Assembly (NCBI GenBank): GCA_011032825.1
Contig: JAADJZ010000038.1
Coordinates: 1-64,000, forward strand
Origin: Massariosphaeria phaeospora
Taxonomy: Eukaryota > Ascomycota > Dothideomycetes > Pleosporales
Direction of reading: 5' to 3'
DNA: 64,000 nt
The position numbers were made by a program, and so were the translations under genes. Each line of letters begins with the position of its first letter. The stretch's first letter is position 1. This document shows positions 58,809-64,000 of the stretch, one piece after another. The notes under the pieces were generated by a model. It had not been told where the DNA came from. It ran no database searches and saw only the letters and a list, made by a program, of their open reading frames with translations.

Positions 58809-61800
58809 TGTTGATGGGCGATAGAGCTCTTTTGGAAATTTGATAGTGGGGAATCTGGAGAGAAGGGGAGAACAAGGCAGCTTTTGTAGTGGGCGAGCAA
58901 CAAAGGAGCGAGTGGAACTTCTGTATTGTGCAACGGCAACGTCGTCGAAGACGGTCGAGCGCTCTGGGATAGTCTGTGGAGTCGAAGCGTACGAGATCGG
59001 GCTGGTGCAGAAAAGAAGAAGCCAAAAGAAGGAAGCCTGTCCTGCGTTTGGTGTAGAAGCACAAATGAGTGAATGGAGGGAAAATAACCAGCAGGGCTTG
59101 CCTGTAAGAGAGAGTGGGTTAGTCACAAGGGAGTGATGAGGTGGTCACAATGGGCAGCCGCCAGCTTTTAAAGACACATTGCTCGTGGCCGACCGAGAGG
59201 CGCGCTGCGGATCACATCAGCCTGCCACCCTGCTTAGTCTAGCATATTCACTATGGAAGAGCGCACCTGCAGCGCCTCAGCGCCTCAGCCATGCTTAGCC
59301 CGCCGGGTGAGCATGAGGCTCCCGAGAGGGCCTGGCGTCGACGCCCCAGCGGTGCCGCAGCCAATGCCCGCACCGCATTGGACACGCGCCTGGGGCAAGG
59401 CGCCGAAACGGAGGCAGCCTGGGGGTTTCGAAACGGAACATTCGCGAGCCTGTGGAGAAGGCGGTTTTGATGCCAGGGCGCGGCGTGGTGTCGTATGGAC
59501 CGGGGCCTTTGGGCGCGCGTTTCACGCCTTGCCGGCGGGGGCCTAGCCGGGCGCTTGATTCTGCCACGCGAGGGCTGGGGGCGGTGAGGGGCAGCGCGGG
59601 GCAGGTCCGAGAACTGCAGGCGCCCGTCGACGCGCCGCTGCCCTGTGAATCACGACTCAGAGACGGCCAGTTTGGCCGTCATTCGCCCGCTGTGCCATGT
59701 GTGCCTGGTGCCTGGTGCCTGCACCCCGACGCTCTCGCGTCTGCTCCGTCGCCTCGCTTCCAAAATGGCAAGCTGCACACGAGAATCAATGCGGATGTGA
59801 ATGCGGCGAGCCCGGGGGACCGGCGTTCGGGAACCAGGGCCAGCCTTCCTTATCGATAGTTCCCGGCTTCCGACGCACCCAGACGAGACCGACACCGACC
59901 AACTTCGACCGTGCCCGCCGCCACTTCACCGTTCCCCCCTCAGGCCTCTCCACTTCGTCTGCATCCTTCCCGCGCCGTAGGCGAACCGACCTATCTTTTC
60001 TTCTGAAAGTTTAATTGCACCTGTCTCGACTGCTGCCTCGCCACAGGCACCCGAACGCTCACCCACTCAAACACCCAAACCCGCCCACTCCTCGCTGTAC
60101 AACCACACCGACTGCCTGCCCCTTCAGGCGAGCCCGAAGGCCTCCGATGTCATCACCTCAGCACGCTTTCGGACTTTGCGCAGCCTAGAGCCAGCTGAAG
60201 CACGCCCAAGCACACAGCTGTTTCCCCGGGGGTCGAGATCCCCGACGCCATTGTTTCTGCTACTACCGTTAGCTGCCGGCAGCGCAGCAAACAAAACGCC
60301 CGGCCTCACCAAGATCTCGCGCTAGTCTTCCAGCATTTCCGTCTCGGATACTAGATCACTCCAGCGGCATGGGTCTAGTGATTCTAGCAGCAGACCAGGA
60401 GGACTGTCTAGGTGCACAAACACTCTCGTGCCAGACAGTACCTAATATGGACCAGGCTTGCGGTAAGTCAGGATAGTCAAAGTCACCAGAGCAGCAGTGG
60501 CGGATACGGGTTCACATCGATCTTACCTACTGCGTTAGATCAGCTTAGAAGACGAAGAGGCATGCGCCACCCGATCTGGATACACTTCCGTCTGTACCAA
60601 CCCCACTTCCTGTACGGAGTCTGTACAGTGTCCCTTTCTTACCGAGCTTACCTAGTCTCGCGCATGTCGTGCGAATATACTGTATATGGATCCCTTCTTC
60701 CCACGCGGTCCTTCTCTATCAATCATAGCATGAGGGTTTCTACATCGCACTTTAATCTCCCAGCCAGAACTCCGTGTTGCGCAATAACAGAAGCTTAGAC
60801 CGCATGTTATGAGAAGGTCTCGTCCTCAACAGCAAAGGCCAACCACAGACCGACCCTAAATCGCAAGTGGCGCCGCCAAGGCGTGCCTGATCTACTGTTT
60901 CACCCATGCTGTACGCCCATCCTCGATTGGATCCTTGTTGACCACGCCACGGCAGCATATCACGGACCTGTAAAGCTGACGGCTTGCAGCCGGCCCTTCT
61001 GACAGGCACGGAGGCGCCTGACGTTATCCCGAGCCACCCGCCCCGACAAACCTCGTCGCACACCGGCCATCCTTAATCACCACTCCTGGTACCACAACCA
61101 GCTCTTTCTGAGTGACTTGCCAATGTGCTTGATACCATAGCGCTCTGTGAAGGCAGACCCTTTACTTGTGGCTAAATCTTGTACAGTGACAGGGGGTCAC
61201 GATTATGCGGCAACGAATTTTGTCAGGGCGGTGGCGCGTACCACACTGCAATCCCCTCCGAAGAATCGGTCTCGGCATCGCCCCATTTTCTGGTAGGGCA
61301 CACGTCAAAGTTTGAGGACTCCTGCATGGACTCATCATGCGAGGATTCAGGTCATTCTAAAGGGTGGGATGCGGCACAGGCAATTTAAAGGGTTTTTCAA
61401 CATGCACGCGGATCCATCTGATGGCCAACTCAGACCAAAACACACTAAATATGACAGTCACATTCTCTGGGTCGACGCCAACATTACCTAGACCATCATG
61501 ATGCCCTCTGGATTCAGTGCGTCTTTGCAAGGCAATGCTGTGTCTTCTAGAGTGTGCTGGACTATGGTATACACTCGCGATCATGCAGAAATTTGTCTTC
61601 CTCGGCGTCGCAAATTCCAAGTTCAATTTTCAGAAAGCTTTCTCAAGGTATGAGCCGCTCCACAGTCCTCAGACTGGACAATGTTCTATCCAAAACAGTA
61701 GAATTCTTGAGGTTCCCATCGCTCTGTACTCGTTCGCTTTCATTGCGGGGTCAGTTAGTCTAAGCATATCGACTTAGTCCAAGATAACACACAACCATCA

Positions 61801-61861
61801 GCAAGGAGAATCAAGTAAAACTCTAAAGAGTGCCGTTTACAGTACATTACAGCCTCCAACG
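58809..61861. other. Intergenic region, no gene seen
   Basis: About 3 kb without recognisable coding sequence. The stretch 59.2-60.0 kb is GC-rich and leaves short open frames by composition alone. A GGGGGTCGAGATCCCC element near 60,228-60,243 forms a small hairpin but has no tRNA context. No repeat of note was seen. Confidence 0.45.
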
Positions 61862-62677
61862 CTACCTACCAGCCTCGCCCATAAATTTCGACGCCCTCGG
61901 CCGTCCATCAAACCCGCAAGTCCCGAATTTCCACCACTCCGAATTCCGCCTCCCGAACACAATCCTCTGTGTCCAACTCATCGGCACGGGACACGAATGC
62001 AAACCACCCTCATACGTAGCATCGTGGTTCACTGAGAACACCGGCAGCTGCGCCGTCTTACTCAGCCCGCCCCTAACCTTGGCCCCCTCCGCCATCCCCA
62101 GCGCCCTCAGATCGATGCTCCCACCGAACCGCGCGAGCGCCATCAGCATCGAAACCTGCTCGTGGAGCTGCGCGTTGAGCGGCGCCATGAAATCCTCCAT
62201 CATCGAGCGGCACATATCCTGCGAGAAGTTATTTCTGCGCGCATCCACGCTCTTGAGCCAGTTTCCCCAAGCCGCGAATCCCCTCTCGAACGCTCGCAGC
62301 TGTGCGTCGTTGCCACCGTTCATGAGTCCCTGCTCGCCCGTCAGACGCTCGAGTTCCGGGAAGAAGAAATTATGCGTCGTGGAGTGCTGCGCGGACAGCC
62401 CAGCGTAGGCGGCCAGACAGTAGGCGACGAAGTTGCGGTACTCGGAGATCGGGACGTGGGGCGCTTGGAGGTAGATGCTGTTCAGGGCGCGGATGATGCA
62501 GTTGTGCACGAGTGCCGTGTCTGAGGCGACGCTCGTGTACTGGTCTTTTGCGCCGCCGGCGAGTGCGGAGGGTGTGGTGTGGATGAGATGCATGGGGCCG
62601 CGCTCCCAGGCGTAGCCTACGGGCCGCGATACTGTGGGGCTGCGCATGGTGAGTGTAGTTGGTGCGGATGTGGACAT
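61862..62677 (-). CDS. Hemerythrin-like domain protein
   Basis: Single exon, 271 aa from the ATG at 62,677. Hemerythrin/HHE proteins are four-helix bundles that can bind a di-iron site. The middle holds the pattern: DTALVHNCIIRALNSIYLQ, then EYRNFVAYCLAAYAGLSAQHSTTHNFFFPEL (residues ~92-122). The His residues of the second helix (QHSTTHNFFFPE) and the preceding HN fit the HxxxE/HxxxH ligand scheme. FERGFAAWGNWLKSVD and HEQVSMLMALARFGG follow as the later helices. The C-terminus (WTQRIVFGRRNSEWWKFGTCGFDGRP) is a fungal extension. No signal peptide is seen. Possible roles are iron or oxygen/NO sensing; this is inference. Confidence 0.8.
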   Translation of the reverse strand: MSTSAPTTLTMRSPTVSRPVGYAWERGPMHLIHTTPSALAGGAKDQYTSVASDTALVHNCIIRALNSIYLQAPHVPISEYRNFVAYCLAAYAGLSAQHSTTHNFFFPELERLTGEQGLMNGGNDAQLRAFERGFAAWGNWLKSVDARRNNFSQDMCRSMMEDFMAPLNAQLHEQVSMLMALARFGGSIDLRALGMAEGAKVRGGLSKTAQLPVFSVNHDATYEGGLHSCPVPMSWTQRIVFGRRNSEWWKFGTCGFDGRPRASKFMGEAGR

Positions 62678-63953
62678 TGTTGTGCGAGTTTCGACTTTCG
62701 ACTTTCGATTCTCGATTTTCGATTCTCGACTACAAGCAAAGGTCACCAGGTCGCTTCCTCCCTCTTAAGCACATCCCTCGGTTCTTTGACAAACCAATTT
62801 CCTTTGACGCCTTTTTCTCCACGAAACACATTGGCTTTGATGTCGTCCGCGTCCTCAAAGTTAGACGGCTTGTTCTCTCGCGTCCTGCTTTATCCGGATG
62901 GCCTGACGCCTTGTTCGAACAGAGCAGAACAGAACAGAACAGAACCGGTAGCCGCCACAAGGACATCTATAGGAAAGATTGCCAGAACCCCGCGATTCCG
63001 TGAGTATGGCGCTGAATGTGCGTGACGGCCTAGCGTTTCGGTGGTTCTTTGTCTGTATGAACGACCTGACCCAACCCAGCCTGTGAATCGGATCTGATCT
63101 GATCTGATCTGACCTGTGGACTCCACGCCACAGCTATTATTAGTACACGCCCATATACCGCATCGCTACGAGACTACACAACCACCTAGTTTCGCCAAAG
63201 TCAGCTAACAGATCATGATCAAGAGGAAACTTACTTACTTCCACTCGGTATCTCGCTGCGTCGGACAAGTACGGGCTAGGCTAGGCTTTCGCGGAAAACG
63301 GGGCGGTGTCTCCAGAACCAAGACAGGCTGAACACAACACAACACAACACGACACGTGAGTTAGGATGTGCGCCTCTACCCTACAAAGAACTACCTACAA
63401 ACACCTCAGACCATCTCTTCTATTTCACAGTATCAGACCAACACCGCATACAGACCTTTAGCTTTATCAAGCTATATTACTCTGTTAGTACCATCGTTTT
63501 ACAGGCGCGCTGATCTATCGTTGTAAGTTCCAGAGATAGATCCCGTTTTTTCTGTAAGAGTATGGGGTCCCGGCTAACCAACTGCAGAGTAGCTGGGTAT
63601 GTGGATGTTGATATTGACTGCACGATAGGCGTTCGCTGGGGCGGCGACGTTGTTTGGGGTGGTTGGTGGAGAGCGAGGGGGAGATGGTATGGTTCGAGGT
63701 GGGGGGCTTTGGGGTGGGTTTGGGGGCTGCGGTTTCTGCGGGTTGCTGTTGGGCGAGGGCGGAGGAGTGGGTGGGGGCTATGGCGGGGGATGGATGGATG
63801 GATGGATCAGGGATGGGGGATAGATTCGGGCTTGAAGATGGAGATGGAGGGCAGAAAAATTCAAGTGACTTCGATTGCATTTCAACTCCAGCACCTAGGT
63901 TCGCTGTACCCCCCCTGCCCCCCTGTCCCCTCAGGTATCTTCCGCAGAACAGT
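62678..63953. other. Intergenic region with pentanucleotide arrays
   Basis: The sequence just before the hemerythrin start (62,690-62,735) is built of TTTCGAC/TTTCGAT/TCTCGAT words. Beyond it are AGAAC repeats (62,921-62,945), GATCT x4 (63,091-63,110) and AACAC x4 (63,331-63,350). A GATG tetranucleotide run lies at 63,788-63,806. No gene was recognised. Confidence 0.6.
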
Positions 63954-64000
63954 TCATTTCTGCAGCAACTTCTCCAGCTCCGCGGCAACGGCATCTCCCA
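63954..64000 (-). CDS. Possible C-terminus of a gene entering from the right edge
   Basis: The last 47 bases read on the minus strand as GDAVAAELEKLLQK followed by TGA. This is an amphipathic helix-like ending that looks like real protein, but it is only 14 residues and could be chance. The longer frame 63,515-63,994 in another phase reads as low-complexity Pro/Ser sequence and is probably UTR. Family unknown. Confidence 0.3.
   Translation of the reverse strand, partial: GDAVAAELEKLLQK

Noticed and set aside
59253..59859. Open frames in GC-rich DNA upstream of the LPMO gene
   Set aside because: Frames on both strands are open from composition alone and have no recognisable motif.
60221..60250. 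Possible tRNA T-arm near GGGGGTCGAGATCCCC
   Set aside because: No matching A-box, anticodon arm or acceptor stem in the surrounding 80 bases; only a small hairpin is present.
63515..63994. 159-codon minus-strand frame at the right edge
   Set aside because: It is Pro/Ser/Thr low-complexity with microsatellites and is in another phase from the better-looking terminal helix ending at 63,954.

Overview
The window comes from a filamentous ascomycete (Pezizomycotina). The genes carry short GT-AG introns of about 45-95 bp and are compact. The families are typical of these fungi: Zn2Cys6 regulator, PTH11/rhodopsin-like membrane protein, CPS1, Dal5-type MFS carrier, AA11-like LPMO. The first 7.8 kb is an AT-rich transposon graveyard with the signature of repeat-induced point mutation (RIP). 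A Dothideomycete fits best, but that placement is inference.

Layout. 1-7.8 kb: nested, RIP-degraded elements. These are the C-terminal part of a Fot1/pogo transposase interrupted by a 416-bp TA-flanked MITE, a second pogo-type transposase, then a Ty3/gypsy gag-pol that stops abruptly near 7.79 kb. 8.2-10.1 kb (-): a broken ferric-reductase-like gene. 12.4-18.4 kb (-): a five-exon CPS1 gene (1929 aa, two adenylation domains), divergent from an acyl-CoA thioesterase at 19.0-20.1 kb (+). 21.4-26.5 kb: an unknown protein (-), a secreted unknown protein (+) and a seven-helix PTH11-like protein (+).

27.6-39.2 kb (+): a cytochrome P450 relic, a zinc alcohol dehydrogenase, a Zn2Cys6 factor, a mitochondrial 3-oxoacid CoA-transferase and a Dal5-type MFS transporter, all on one strand. 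They could form a small uptake/oxidation/CoA-activation cluster; this is inference. 40-49.4 kb: a GNAT acetyltransferase, a secreted PAF-acetylhydrolase-like protein lacking the usual serine elbow residue, a membrane-anchored DUF3445 protein, a BTB protein and a vWA protein. 51.2-52.3 kb (-): an F-box-like protein with a 15-bp coding minisatellite. 57.7-58.8 kb (-): an AA11-like LPMO. 61.9-62.7 kb (-): a hemerythrin-like protein. The extreme right edge may hold the C-terminus of another minus-strand gene.

Exon joins were worked out by eye from frame continuity and splice consensus. Every multi-exon model listed as intact sums to a multiple of three. No rRNA, convincing tRNA or CRISPR array was seen. 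I did not find a clear new multi-gene system. The best leads are the 27.6-39.2 kb cluster, the serine-less hydrolase, the nested MITE and the coding minisatellite gene.
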